From the NCBI GenBank assembly GCA_022605955.1, contig JAKCOZ010000003.1, positions 56,172,179 to 56,236,178 on the forward strand: a stretch of DNA of 64,000 nucleotides, in the 5' to 3' direction. The translations under genes and the position numbers were made by a program. Positions 36,662 to 49,434 of this stretch are shown here, one piece after another. The notes beneath the pieces are model-generated. The model did not search any database and was not told the origin of the DNA. It saw only the letters and a program-made list of their open reading frames with translations. The stretch comes from Rallus limicola. Its lineage: Eukaryota > Chordata > Aves > Gruiformes > Rallidae. The number at the start of each line of letters is the position of its first letter. Positions within the stretch are counted from its first letter, which is position 1.

Positions 36662-39600
36662 AAGAATGCAATGTGGCACCGCAGAGATTAATTGAACTAC
36701 CATGTGCCAAGGTAGTGTGTAATGAAATTGCTAAAAGCTGCCCTGGAGTTTTCATTAGCACTAATACATTTGTGCTTGAGACAGAAATGATCGTGTTTTT
36801 CTTCATACAGTATAATTTGGTCACAAAACAAATTTGATTATTCTTATAATCTTTCTGCATACTAATGATTTGAAAACAGTACCCAATATATTCAACGTAT
36901 TTATCTCACTGAGCAGTGTAGTGTGGTTGGCATGGCCCTGGTTAGGAGAAATAAAGGTAAATTTTGCATACTGAGATCTCAGGACTAACCTTTCCTTGTA
37001 CCTCTGTATCTTGGCATGGAGGTCTCTGTGGGCCATGAACAGTGCTCGGTGATGCTGGTTATACTTACCAGTATATACAGTTGCCAGTTACCCCATTGCT
37101 TGCAGAAGTCATGCAACAGTAGTGCAACAGTCATACCTGTGCAGGTCTGCTAGCTGGGTATAAATAGCTTCAATAATAGGTCTTTTCCTGGAAGACTGAG
37201 TGCAGATTTTGTTCTACAACTGAAAAAGAGATGCTGAACTGGAAATTATTCAGAAAAGTAATCTAAGTATGATCCTGAGATCCATTCCTTAATCTCTCCT
37301 GGACAACATGAAGTCATCTGTATCTATATACATGAGGAGATTTCTAATACCAGACAATTCTTTCATCAAGCACAAAAGGCATAATGGAATTCAACAATTA
37401 GAAGCTGACACTAGAAGACATTATTATTTTCAAGTGCTGTAATGATCGCTGTGTGCATGCAGTGGATTCTCTGTTGAACAATTTAATTTAAATTATTGAT
37501 TGGATATTAATCATCGTGGTACAGAAATTATTAGCTTATAAATATTTGTTTTGCACCAGGTTAGGCTGATGTATTATAAGATTTGGCCTCTGTTCTTAAA
37601 ATCTATGATTATTCTTTGATGGAAAAGCATCATTTACTACAAATGTCTTCTTTGTGGTGACTTTGAATATACTTTTTTTCCCTCAGTCATTCTTACTAAA
37701 CAAGTTTGGCACTACAAGTAGATTCCCAGTGACAACGATGTCAGAAATTGATTAAATAAGATGAATGAGGGGAAAAAATGAGTGAGACAGCACCTTGATG
37801 AGCCTATCTACCATTTGTGTGGTGCTATTGCCTCAAACTACTTGGCAAAGATTTATGCCATGATCATCATTGCCATTTGAGGGCTAGAGAGTTTGGAAGG
37901 AAAAATTGAAATAACCTGACAAAAGTTGTGCAGGAGAACTTTAAAAGGGAGCCCACCAACCTGGCCAGAGGACCACAATGTTTGCTTTAGAAACACTATT
38001 GATGTATTTGAGCCATTAACAAAGATCCTGATCTGACAGAAGAATTGATAGATAATTTACTCAAAACCAGTTGTGAATTTCAAGAATGTCCACCTGTAAC
38101 ATGAAAAGCATAGGACTGGAAAATTCCACAGGCTAGAAAACAAAGGGGAAAATAAAAGTAGGTATTAAATGGAGGTAGCACCCTTATATCAGAATTTTCC
38201 TTCAGACCATTCATACTAAACAAACAAGAAGGAGACTACTAGTTTTGCTCCAAAATTTCATGACAACAAAAGTAATTTAGCACAGCTGAAGTGAAAAATT
38301 CTTTGAATGAGTTCCCACTGTTTATGATAAAAACATGTCTCCTTTAAGGCTAGAATGACTAGATGATACCCAGGCATCACAGAAAGGAGACAAAGCTCAC
38401 ACACTCTACACAATTTAGTTAATATTTCAAATGGGGAATGGGATGACTATATTGCAGATAGTGAGTTTATGAAGGGACGAGAAAGACAAGGCAAAAAGTT
38501 AGTGACACAAGGTTTACTGTCCCTGTTCCATATCCAGCCCAAAGGGGCAGCAGAAATGCAAGTCTGTGAAGCACAGCTGGAGCAAAAGCACATCTGCCCT
38601 GTGCAGATCCTACAGAAGCAATCCCTGGCAATCCCCATACATCCAGCAATGCACAGTTGAGTACTGCTATCGAGGATGTGTCCTAAACACTGGGGAAGTT
38701 TCTATTCTAAAAACATAAATTTTGTTGCCCTGCAACACTATATTCCACTCTTGAACCATGACTTCACTACTCAAATAAGTATAGTAAGCAATATATTTGC
38801 TGAATCAGGCTAAATGACTATGTACACAATAGAAAGGCAACAATACCGAGTGTCTTTGTCATCATTGTGAGTGGATGGCAGCAGTGACTGGAAATAGCAA
38901 TTATTACAACTGACCTGCATAAATTAGAAACAAAGAAACAAAATACTAATTGCTGGATTAACAAAAATATCAAAAGACTGTCACTATTGTAGGTTTCTAA
39001 ATTAAAAAAATAAAAGAAAAAGAAAAGAAAAAAAAATTGTTAATTAGGATATGGACAATATTGACTTATTCAATTTTATGGGCAGTTTTGGTAATACTAG
39101 GCAGCACAACACCTTCCTCATACTTTGAAAATACTAAGCAAATACTTCGTTTCTTCTCCCTGCAGAGGACCGTATTTTGACTGGCTTTCAAAGAACACCT
39201 AATAGATTTCTCCTTAGGAAAATGTCATTCTCATTTGTCTAGGAGCTCTGTATAGTGAAATGTGTTTAAATGGAATAGTGTCTGATACGACCTCAACAAC
39301 CACCTTTGTCTCCAAGAAGCATGAACTAATTGAAAGGTGACCAAGAGCTCTCTGAACCCTCCCTGTGGGAGGATGCAGCAGTTAGCATGGCACTGTGTTT
39401 TCGGATATGTGGACAAAATTATTGCTGCTTTCTGCTGCTAGTAGTTCCCATAAATACATTAGTTCTTCAGTATTTTCTCACCTTCTATAGTTTTCACCTG
39501 TGGTTTTTAGATATCAACTTAAATATGAAGCACATTAGGGTATGTTTTTGTGCACAGTTAATGGAAAACACTCTCCACTGAGAAAGCCAGACCTGACACT

Positions 39601-39827
39601 GAGAAACTGCATGAGGCTTAAATTATTAAACTTAAGTGTTGAACTGTGTTAAGAGAATAATTTTATTCACACACTCTTAAGGTAAATAATTTCATCCCCA
39701 GTATCTAACTCTAGCACTTAGTGATGGAAGTGCACCCTGAGGCATTTGCTTCCACTCCCTCTTCCATCCCAGAGAAGAATCAGATAAAAAATCACAAGGA
39801 AACAGAATGTAAATCAAAACCAAAGGA

Positions 39828-39844
39828 ATATATATATATATATA
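39828..39844. repeat. (AT)n microsatellite
   Basis: Seventeen bases of alternating A and T. Confidence 0.95.
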
Positions 39845-40040
39845 GTCTTGAGGCTTAATCCAGAAAAGATTACATCCATTCCTTTGGAATGCAGGAACAT
39901 TTTCAGCCTGTGCTTCAGTGCTTGTTGCAGAATGAGATACAGCAGGTTTCCCTTAATGTCAATAGGATACTTTCCATTTCTCCTTCATCAGCCCTAAGAC
40001 AAGGTTGTCAGCATCTTGCTGCATCTTGCTATGGCCCAAA

Positions 40041-40908
40041 ATCATAGAATCAGAGAATATGTTAGGTTGGAAGGGACTTTTAAAGGTCATCTAGTCCTAC
40101 CCCCATTCAGTAAGTAGAGACATCATCACTAGATCAGGTTGCTCAGAGCCCCATCCAACCTGACCTTAGTATCTCCAGGGATGGGGCCTCCACTTCCTCT
40201 CTGAGCAACCTGTTCCAGTGATACACCACCCTCATTTTGAATATTTTTTCCTAGTATCCAAGCTAAATCTCCCCTTTTCTAGTTTAAAACCTTTACCCCT
40301 CATCCTACTGCTACGTGTCCTCATGAACAGTTCTTCCACAGCTTTCTTATAGGGACCTTTCAGGTAGTAGAAGGCTGCTATAAGGTCCCTCCAGAACCTT
40401 CTTTTCTTCAAGTTGAACAAGACAAACTCTCTCAGCCTGTCCTCATAGGAGAGGTACTCCAGTCCTTGGATCATTTTTGTTACCCTCCTCTGGACATGCT
40501 CAAACAGGTCCATGTCCTTCTTGTGTTGAGGTCTTCACAGCTGGACACAGTATTCCAGGTGAGGTCTCACCAGAGCAGAGTAGAGGGGCAGAATCCCCTC
40601 TCAATCTGCTGGCCACACTTCTTTTGATACAGCCCCGGATGCAGTTTACTTTCTGGGCTGCAGATGCACATTGGTGGCTCATGTCCAGCTTCTCATCCAT
40701 GAGTCCTTTTCCTCAGGGCTGCATTCCAGCACATCGTCTCCTAACCTGTATGGATAACAGGAGTTGTCCTGACCCAGGTTCAGGACCCTGCACTTGTCTT
40801 TTTTGAACCTCGTGAGGTTCACCTGGGCCCACTTCTGCAGTCTGTCCAGGTCCCTCTGAATGGCATCATGTCCCTCCAGCTCATTAACCTCACCACTCAG
40901 CTTGATGA
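40041..40908 (-). mobile_element. CR1 LINE, sister copy of 147-1599
   Basis: Minus-strand CR1 with its 3' end at 40041 (ATCATAGAATCAGAGAATAT, then TTAGGTTGGAAGGGAC). It is about 95% like 147-1015 by eye over some 865 bp, with scattered substitutions and a few short indels. It ends after CACCACTCAGCTTGATGAGG, a 5' truncation point where the sister copy continues. Its flanks have no similarity to those of the sister, so the two are independent insertions of one subfamily that was active at about the same time. Confidence 0.93.
40232..40513 (-). pseudogene. CR1 ORF2 C-terminal fragment
   Basis: A 93-codon frame covers the ORF2 tail: EHVQRRVTKMIQGLEYLSYE, then a Leu/Lys stretch, KAVEELFMRTRSSRMRGKGF and KLEKGRFSLDTRKKYSK, after which a stop breaks it. 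A separate frame (about 40679-40960) holds the preceding segment with RDLDRLQKWAQVNLTRFKKD. The two are separated by frameshifts. No function expected. Confidence 0.85.
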
Positions 40909-41346
40909 GGTAGTTATGTGAAGCAAGTAATTTGAAAGTAAAGAGGCAAAAGTGAAGCACCGTAGATGACAGTTTAACACAATAATAAAGATTTTTACAG
41001 ACTGAGGTTCAAAAAGAAAATCCTCAATGATTTTTTGATTAATTCAGTTCATTTCTTTAAGGTGTCATTCTCACATCTCCTCAAATGTATTACACTAGAA
41101 AAACAAGAAGTTCCTGCCTTCCTGTTATTAGCTCAAGCCACTCCTAATGGAACAAAAAGCTGTTGCCATGACTGTGCAGAACTGTGTCCAAAAAAATGAC
41201 AGATGATTTAATGTAAACTGTTATTTATATATAACTGACATCCCTGGTTCAGATTCAAATTTCAATTACACTGACAAATACAAAGGGATTTCCTATAGAC
41301 ATTCAAGTCCTAAAGACAAATATGATTTACCACAGAATCACATATT

Positions 41347-41478
41347 TATGCATACATAATATATGCATACATAAACAAACAACCTATGCATACATAATAC
41401 ACACACATAAATAGAAAAAAATTTATGTATTCATAATACATGTGTGCATAAATAGGCACATATTTTATGCATACATAA
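41347..41478. repeat. Degenerate array of TATGCATACATAA
   Basis: The 13-mer TATGCATACATAA occurs exactly four times (41347-41359, 41362-41374, 41385-41397, 41466-41478), with diverged relatives in between (TTATGTATTCATAA, TGTGCATAAATAG). Spacing is irregular, so this is an eroded minisatellite of AT-rich words, each centred on the palindrome ATGCAT. Confidence 0.85.
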
Positions 41479-43573
41479 ATAGACAAATACCTGACTCAAC
41501 AGAAAACTGCAGGTAAGCATGCAGATAAGCATTTAAAGACAAAAGTGACATAAAGACTTAGTAAAATGAAATAAAGACACTAAAACCCCTCAAACACGTT
41601 TCAGAGATTGGTTAAGAAAGTATCAGAACAGGTGCTGTGTCCTATCTACAGTATAATCAGGATACTCCTGGTCATTCATGCTCCTGGAAACCTTTCAAAC
41701 AAAAAATGAAGAACAGAAATGTGGTATATCAACATTTGCCCACAGGCTGGCAACAAAAAGACCATCTGAATTAGTAAGACTGAACAATAATTGGAGGAGA
41801 TTTGGAAAGACCATTCCTGTGCCCAGGGAGAGGGTAATCTGTACTATATAGCCCAGTGTTACGAATGCCACTGGGCAGGAAACATCATTAATACTTCTTT
41901 CTTTTTTGTTTTAATTTAGCTCAGATGTTGACAATCTCTGCTCAGCACTTCTTCCACGGTGGAAAACAATTTATCTTCCATCCATAAACACCCCTTGTTA
42001 CACTACTGTTCTAGGTAACAACAAAAAGGACATAAACATCACAATACCCATGGGAAGAGTTAAACTCCAAATCAGAAATGAAAAGAAAATCTATTCCAGT
42101 TGGGCTTTTCTTGTGTTGCCTTTTCCACAGTTCTGAAAAAAAAAAAAAACCAAACAGGCCAGAAGAATCTTTCTGTCTGATGTAAATGCAGATTTCTTCA
42201 ACAATCTTGACTTTGGCAATAACAGGTCATTCTTCTGATGGGGTTTTCTAGAGAACAGATATTAACAGTAACATCTGCTGCCTGCCTGTGCTTGCTGGAA
42301 ATTCAATTCATGCACCCAATCATATTCCCAATAGAAATATTTTTTTTAAATGGCACATTCACATAAGTGTTTGAAAAAGCTAAATCTCATATGACTCATA
42401 CTTCTTCCTGTCAAAATAGATTAATAGTCTTGTTTATCCATGAGGCACTATCAGCAAGAGATGGGCCTTTCCACACAACTTGAGCAGTGAACGGAGACAC
42501 TAGGACCTAAATGCAGAACTTTAGACTGCCACCAGACTTTCAGATTTAATATTTTAGGAGAAAAACACATGAATACCAAGGATGGAAGATGCTGGTCTAC
42601 CACTTTGGTGGTTGGGTAGCCTTTAACTACTCCAATCTGTTACTTTGAAAGGCAAGATAAAGGATTTATTGAATAAGTGTAAAGGCATTTAAAACAATAT
42701 TGGCAGCACCCTGAAAGGGGGGAAATGTATTTCAGAGTATATTTACCTTTTTTCTGTGGACATTTGGCTGCCTGTGTTAAACTTCCTGGTTCTATATTCT
42801 AATATATAAACTCTGCAACGGTCTTCTAATTTTAACATATTGTGATTTGCTCTATTTCTTTTTGCCAAAACAGAATCATATGTATTAATTGAAAAGGTCT
42901 GGATCTTAGATCCAGTCAAGACCAGATGATTCAGATGAAGGTTTAGCAGACCTCTAAAAGATGAGTAGCAAAGTTAGATTTATGCAACAGATCCCGGACA
43001 TCTGTAGAGGTACAGTGGAAAAGCCATTTAGATCCTGTAGTGTGTTTTGGTCTTTGGGGAAAGGGATTTGAATCCGGGCATTTCTCCAGAAGACTTTAGA
43101 GGGTCTCTGTTCCTTTAGTAGAGGGAAAAAACACACTCTCAGCATTTGAAAAGAGCAATCCTTGTCACACTGGGAGAAGAAGGGTTTTAAACTTCTGCTT
43201 TCAAGAGTAGATTCTGAATTCCATATCCTAAATGAAGACAGCAGAGTGATACCTCACTGTAGCATATGACAGGGGCCATACAGAGGTGTATGCAGAAAGT
43301 TTGCATGATGTCCATTATACTGGGTTTTGAGATCCAAGTTAATTGAAGAAAAGCCAAGTATTGCAAAACTTAAGCTTCTTTTTTGGATCTAGCCCTAGAT
43401 TTTTACATATAATTGTTGCTAATCTGGTTTACTGTGTTTGCAAAATAAACTGCCCCACAGAAAGTTCTTCAACACATTTTAGATGTAGTGGGTAGTCCGC
43501 TTGGGACAGAAGTGGCCTGCAGCTAAAGCTCTAATTTGTCTTTGTCCTTATTAAGCACAAAGACTGCATTTAA

Positions 43574-43586
43574 ACACACACACACA
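43574..43586. repeat. Short (CA)n run
   Basis: Six and a half alternating A/C units. Confidence 0.9.
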
Positions 43587-46500
43587 TAGTGTTAAAATAT
43601 TGCATAACTGTGATGTAGCTGTGAGCAGAGCCTGGTATTTCTGTTCTCATCAACACGGAGACCCATCTCCCAAAGTGGAGAGAACTCACAAGTCTTCTTT
43701 GCAGGCAGAACTCACTTTCTTCCTTAACAGGATCTCTGCACAGGCACAGTGTATACATTAGAAACCAGATGAACAACACCCACCTAACACAGGCTGAGGA
43801 TGGGATACAAATGCCCTAACTCCTGATTATTAAAAGCATGGGAACCTAGACAAAGAATTTATCCTACCTCCCAGACTGCTGTCACAATGGAGATCTATCA
43901 CAACAGCCCAGATCCTAGGGCTGTCACAATTGGTACCCGGAGGAGCCTTACTACTAGCTCAGTGGTGCTTAGCATGCATGTGTCCCCCAGTTCTGCAGAA
44001 AATACTCTTATTTCATGTAAAAGGCAGACACTGTTTAATAAGATAATGGGGATCTCTGTTCATTTCTAAATATGTTCTAGGCACTACCCTTGAAACAAAC
44101 TGCTGAAGGGGGCTTATGAAAGTATACAGAAAGAAAATTAATTTAACCCAAGGAACAAAAAAAATTTGCTGCGTATCATCTGCTACATCTTTGAGAAGTG
44201 ATGCAACTGGTTTTTATTTGATTCTGGAGTTTATAGTAGTTGTGCCTGCCTAAGTAGTGCAGTTCATAGCTGCAGCCCACTCCCTTCACAGAATGTGAAT
44301 CCTCAAGTTTTGTTTACTAGTAACAAAAACAGTATCAGGTACAAACTTACTGAAAAAATAAATTTTATAGATAAGGTCTGAATATTCCTTGAAGTACCAC
44401 TATTCTATCAATAACCTATATTTTACTTGTTTTCACCTCCTGCATGGTACAATTTGGCCTACATTCACATCTTTATCTACTCCATTTTATTATGCTTAGC
44501 ATTTTCTTTATTCATCCCATATTTCTGAATACATGCAAGTTAATAGGAACCATGCATTGAACTTTTAGAAATATTCTGGGGGATGGGCCTACTTCCTTTC
44601 CCTGTGTATGCAACATACAAAACCAGTCTGCAGATACATGCCAAAAAAACCCCAAACTAAAACAAATTCACCCACATAAAAATAAACAAAAATAGAGAGG
44701 TCATTTTTAGCCACAAAACAGATTGTTTTTAGGCAAGTTTTCCCAATACCACAGTACCACAAAAGACAATGTAAGACAACAAAGGAAAAAGAACTTAATG
44801 TTCTCAAAGAACTTTTTTCCAGCATATTTGTGAAATAGGGAATTTTATAACCCTGAGTTCAAGAAAATGGACGAAGCAAACACATCAGTTGAGAGGCACC
44901 CAACTGAGAAAAACTGAAGGAAGAGCCAGAGAGAATGGTCAATAGTCTGTGCTGTAGCCAGACAAAGATGATGGGAAGTGTATAGGCTCTTGAAGATAGC
45001 ACGGCCACCAGGACTAGCACAGGACACAGTGGACTTGAAACAGTTGTCCTGGGAAGTCCTGGTAAAACAATACCTGAGACACAAAAACAGAGTGGCAAAT
45101 GATAATCGGAAAGAAAAACATCAAAAATCTGCTTTGACAATTGCAAGCTGTTCTAAAATGGAAAGGTCTTGAATAACTGAAACGTTTGCAGCCACTTGGA
45201 TAATAGCCACAGATATGCATTATGCCTTAGCAACAGTACAGCCAGTTGTAAAGGATATTAATCGATTATCTGCTAGGCAAGATAGCATGAATAAGAAGTT
45301 CCATAAGAAGCAGCGTTAAGACCTTAACTCAAACTTCAACTACCTGGTGGTTAACAAGATATCTTTGGGATGTGTCTCTACCACTTGCTGTTCCCTCAAA
45401 GATACACTGAAAATTTTCCTTTCCTAGAACAGAACAGCTTTATTGAGGCTTTCCTTTCAAGGTTTATTGTCATTTCCCAATCTAGAGACTTAGTCTGAGA
45501 AAATAAAATGAGCACAAATCTTCCTACAAACCTAAATTTTCTATTTGCGTCCAGTGGTGAGGATTTAGAACTGTAAAGCAGGAACTGACCCACTAAACAT
45601 TAAAATGAAAATACTTTAAGTTTGCTAAATACTACAAAGGGAGTCAATGGAAAAAATCTGCTGCCTTTCTGTTCTTCACTTGGCTTGAGTTAATATCTTA
45701 CAAATCCTTTGAGCCTCTCCTCTTGAGTTTGAGCCAAGGTCCCGTATAATTTTGCAACAGCCACAGCTTGACATAAGAAGCACATTCCAACACAAACTTA
45801 CAATGATGATATTTTTATTTTTACAGTGTAGCTACAGGAAGAGAAACCGTGAGTTCACTGTGCAGTGGCTTCCACATTTTTAACCACATAGGGTTCACAG
45901 TGGTTACAGTAGTAAGGATCAAGGAGTTGATAGCATCTGATTGCTGCAGTAGGACAAAGCACAGTGTCTCTACTATTAAGATCTCTGTAAAATTAAATGT
46001 CAAAAGATACTGTTTGATTATTTCTGGAAGGCAACCCAAAAAGTCTGGGACTGAGACACCTATATTGTATGTGATTTTGATATAGAAATATTTGGGAAGT
46101 TTCCACCCAAAGTTAAAAACCGGAAAAAATGTAATACTTTATATGCTTTCAAACAAGACAATGGACTAACAACTCTGCACAAAGTAGCAATTGGTGAGAT
46201 TTTTTTGCTACTCTCCAAGTAAGAGGTTTCTCTCTTTACAATATTGAATACTATGCTTATTTTCAAGCTGAGCTTTGTGCTGCAAACAAAGCATCATCTG
46301 TCTTGCTCTCAGATTCTTGCTCATTCAAAAGACAAAAACAGAGCAACCAGATAATCCAAACTATAGGTAATATGAAAGACAAGGGCAGTTACTGCGATAC
46401 ACTTGCCTTTGTCCCCATCTGCTTTTTCCAGACATCCTGGTTCGATGACAATGATAAGACGTTTAAGCTCTAACATGCAAAGAGATTCCTAGAAATGAAC

Positions 46501-47798
46501 ATAGATTTCATGTTGCAACTCTTGTTTTTTTATTTCCTCTTCATGACTTAGTGATGTGTTTGAGACTGCTCATTTCAATACAGGGCATGATTAAAAAAAT
46601 AATTACTTTCATTCAAGACTTGTTTCGTATTATTAAGAGAAAGTTTTGGGAAAGCTCAAATATTTGGACTATACACTTCTCACACTTCATGCACAGAATC
46701 CTATCTGGTATACCTGAAAAAAAAACTATCACAAAAAGTGTCTAAGAAGATATGGAGAACATCTGAAGCTAGATAAGGAAGGCCACAGAAAACCATAACC
46801 ATGATATATGAACTTTCCTCTTTTCCACCTGAATTCCAAAGCATATTCAAAAATTTTATTAACAAAGTATTAGGTATATTTCGTCATTACATCAGTAGAC
46901 ACAATTACAAAAGCTGCAACAAATACAGTAGAAATAAATATCCATTATGTGCAAATCTTGTTTAATTTGATCCTAATATGCTACCACTAAAAAAGGGAAG
47001 TTTCTAGATTCTTTAGGGCTGGACACAATGGTGGCCCCGCAGTCAGCTGCCAAAAAACTTTCAGTTTAATCTAATTCTGAAACTATACTCTTAAAAGCAT
47101 CATATAATCAAGGTTATATTAAAAATCCTGGGTTTGTTAATCAATAAAAAATGGCATAATTTTAGTTTTGAAAGTGTAAATATGTAAAAAGTTCCTAGTT
47201 CCACATAATGCAGAATACTGGAAATAAGCCCTTGCAGAAAGCTATTCACATTACTGCCTTAGTAGTGCACTTTTAATGGAGGAGAATATTCTTGAGAAGT
47301 ATGTAGTTCAATGTATGCTGCATACCCCTGGAGTTATGTAAGTTCACATGATCGTATCAATGTCTTGTGCAGTTTCTATTGGATTGGGTCAGGAACAAAT
47401 TAAGCCATCTGGACATCCATAAATTCATGGGTCCTGAGAGGATGCACCCCAGCATGCAGAGGGAGCTGGAAGAAGTCATTGCTAGGCTACTATCCATCAT
47501 CTTTGCTAAATCCTGGGAAATGAGAGAGGTGCCCGAGGACTGGAGGAAAGCAAATGTTACTCTGGTCTTCAAAAAGAGCAAGAAGGAGGACCCAGGCTGA
47601 TATCTGGGCAGCCTCACTTCCATCCCTGGAGAGTTGGTGGAAAGACTTATCCTTGGTTTTGTCTCTAGGCACATCAAGGATAAGAGGGTTGTTAGAAGCA
47701 GTCAGCATGGTTTTACCAAGGGAAAGTCAGGTTTGACTGATCTAAGAGCCTTTTAAGATGATATAACCAGGTGGATAGATGATGGTAAGACAGTAGAT

Positions 47799-48215
47799 GT
47801 GGTCTACCTTGACCTCAGTAAAGCATTTGACACCGTCTCCCACAGCATCCTCATGGCTAAACTGAGGCAGTGGGGTCTGGAAGGTCGAGTAGTGAGGTGG
47901 ATTGAGAGCTGGTTGAAAGGAAGAAGCCAGCGAGTTTTGATCAATGGGACAGAGTATGGCTGGAGGCCTGGATCTAGTGGGGTCCCTCAGGGGTTGGTAC
48001 TGGGACCTGTGATATTCAGTATACTAATTGATGACCTGGACAAGGGAATAGAGTGTACAGTCAGCAAGTTTGCTGACAACACAAAACTGGGGAGGGTGGC
48101 TGACACACCAGAAGGCTGTGCTGCCATTCAGCAAGACTTAGACAGGCTGGAGATCTGGGCAGGGAGTTTAATGAGATTTGCATCTGGGGAAGAACAACCC
48201 CAGGTACCAGTCTAG
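47799..48215 (+). pseudogene. CR1 reverse transcriptase palm, one catalytic Asp lost
   Basis: A 138-codon frame gives the clearest reverse transcriptase in the window. Motif A is VYLDLSKAFDTVSH with the catalytic Asp intact. The VLINGTEYGW stretch and domain B (SGVPQGLVLGPVIF, then IDDLDKGIEC) follow. Motif C reads FADNTKL where CR1 has FADDTKL, a change of the second catalytic Asp to Asn (codon GAC to AAC at about 48078-48080). With GAC before it, this is what deamination of a CpG would give. Upstream, 47367-47600 encodes the preceding segment in another frame. Dead copy. Confidence 0.9.
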
Positions 48216-48230
48216 GCTGGGGACAGATCT

Positions 48231-48235
48231 GTTGG
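48231..48235 (+). repeat. Target-site duplication, left copy (GTTGG)
   Basis: GTTGG directly precedes the LTR's first bases TGTCACAG. The same five bases directly follow the LTR at 49435-49439. In uninterrupted CR1 the sequence at this point is a single CTGTTGGAGAGCAGC, so the duplication arose on LTR integration. Confidence 0.9.
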
Positions 48236-49434
48236 TGTCACAGTTGTGCATAGTTGGGTGCTGAGAGAGAGGGGGCCAGAGGCTGCAGAAAATGGCTGCT
48301 GGAATCTTCTGCCAGCCTGCTGATAACGCCTCTGAGAATCACATATAGGAGAAAAAAAGACTCGGAAGTAGCTGCATTTTGCCACCAGAGAACCGAGTGC
48401 CAAGAAGACTGCAATTTTGGCCTGTAAAGGGCATAGTGATATATATTTGCATATAAATGTAAGCAGTTGACAGACACAAAAGGTCAGAAAGGCTGGGGGA
48501 GGAGGCACCCAGGTGCCTGAGAGAGAGATGCCCCTGCAGCCAGTGGAGTTGCCAGTGGAGAGGACCCATGGAAGAGGCAGAGACCTGACCTGCCCAGTGG
48601 AGAGGCTCCATGCTGGATGGAGCCGGTGGAGACATAGAGAAGATGCCGTGACTTACGTTGGGATGAGCCCCTGCCAGCACAAGCGACCTACAGAGATGAG
48701 CCAAACAGGTTTGCTGGCAGAGGCCGATAGCCCCATGGAGGACTGGGACTGAGAGACACTGTGATTTGTTGCTGCCTGCCAGAGCAGAGATGAAGCCCGG
48801 TGGGAAGAGATTTGCCTTGGAGAAAGTTCATGCAGGACTGTCTCTCGTGGGTGAGATCCTACGGTGCAGCAGGGGGAGGCTGTGTGGAATGGATGCCCCC
48901 ATCTCGGCCGAGAAGGAAACCATCTTGCAAGGGACTGACCGAAGCCCCCATCTCCTAGTCCCTGCCCCCCTGTCCTGTGCTGCGAGCAGGAGAGGGGAAG
49001 AAGGGAGCAAAATCATGGCTGAAAGGGAAGTCTGCTTTAGAATGGGGGGGTGGGGGGAAGGTGTTACCGAGACCCCCATTTTCCCCAGTCCCTGCCCCTC
49101 ATGGGCTGCGACGAGGAGGGAAGAAGGGAGCAAACTTCTAACTAAAGCCTGCTAAGGAGGGAGTGGTGGGGGAAAAGTGTTTGCCTGGTTGCATTTGTTT
49201 TAAGATTGTTGGTTGCACTCCTGACTGTTTTTTCACTGTTTTCTCTTAAGCGTAGTGTAATAAATTAGATAACCTTCTTTTCTGCACTCTGTGTTGAGTC
49301 TGTTTTGCCCGCATCATTAACGAGTTTGACTTTTGAGCCATTTAATATATTTTTCTCCCCTGTCCAACTAAGAAGGGGAATAATAGACTGATTTTGGTGG
49401 GCATCTGGCCTTTAGCCAGGGCTCAACCACCACA
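48236..49434 (+). mobile_element. Solo LTR of an endogenous retrovirus (type 2, copy E)
   Basis: A complete LTR of 1,199 bp, from TGTCACAGTTG to CAACCACCACA, with TG...CA ends and a perfect 5-bp target duplication GTTGG. It is oriented plus: a TATA-like CACATATAGG lies near 48340, an AATAAA signal at 49259, and the R/U5-like segment GAGTCTGTTTTGCCCGCATC and TGTCCAACTAAGAAGGGGAA follows. The last 100 bp resemble the minus-strand reading of the left end of LTR copy D (15762 onward), so both belong to one family. No internal viral genes are present, which implies deletion by recombination between two LTRs. Frames within it are short and not viral genes. Confidence 0.92.
49259..49264 (+). promoter_or_regulatory. 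LTR polyadenylation signal AATAAA
   Basis: AATAAA lies 170 bp before the 3' end of the LTR, in the place expected for the R region, and it sets the LTR's orientation. In copy D the matching place reads as a degenerate AATAAT-like word. Confidence 0.6.

Larger units (their letters stand above)
30401..40040. other. Unique AT-rich DNA, no gene seen
   Basis: No mobile element or exon recognised across 9.6 kb. The interval 31717-32150 is richer in GC and has overlapping short frames on both strands, but no frame resembles a known protein. Small features: TC run (30468-30496), purine tract (33873-33900), an 8-bp-arm inverted repeat at 34620-34641 (GACACCCA/TGGGTGTC), a 20-bp palindrome (36642-36661), an A/G-rich tract near 39004-39036 and an AT run (39828-39844). 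Confidence 0.5.
40909..47369. other. Unique AT-rich DNA, no gene seen
   Basis: No exon, RNA gene or mobile element recognised. It contains the ATGCATACATAA array at 41347-41478, a 14-A run (42136-42149) and a short CA run (43574-43586). Open frames are short, on both strands, without similarity. Confidence 0.5.
47370..48235 (+). mobile_element. CR1 LINE, 5' part, split by an LTR
   Basis: Plus-strand CR1 starting within ORF2 at about 47370-47400 (GCCATCTGGACATCCATAAA) and covering most of the reverse transcriptase. It stops at the LTR insertion after ACAGATCTGTTGG. The element resumes at 49435, so the whole copy is about 1.55 kb without the LTR. An early stop (TGA after EDPG, about 47598) and frameshifts disrupt the reading frame, and about 20 bp is missing near 48171-48190. 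Confidence 0.93.

Noticed and set aside
147..40908. Segmental duplication linking 147-1015 and 40041-40908
   Set aside because: Similarity stops at the CR1 ends; flanking DNA is unrelated, so these are two insertions.
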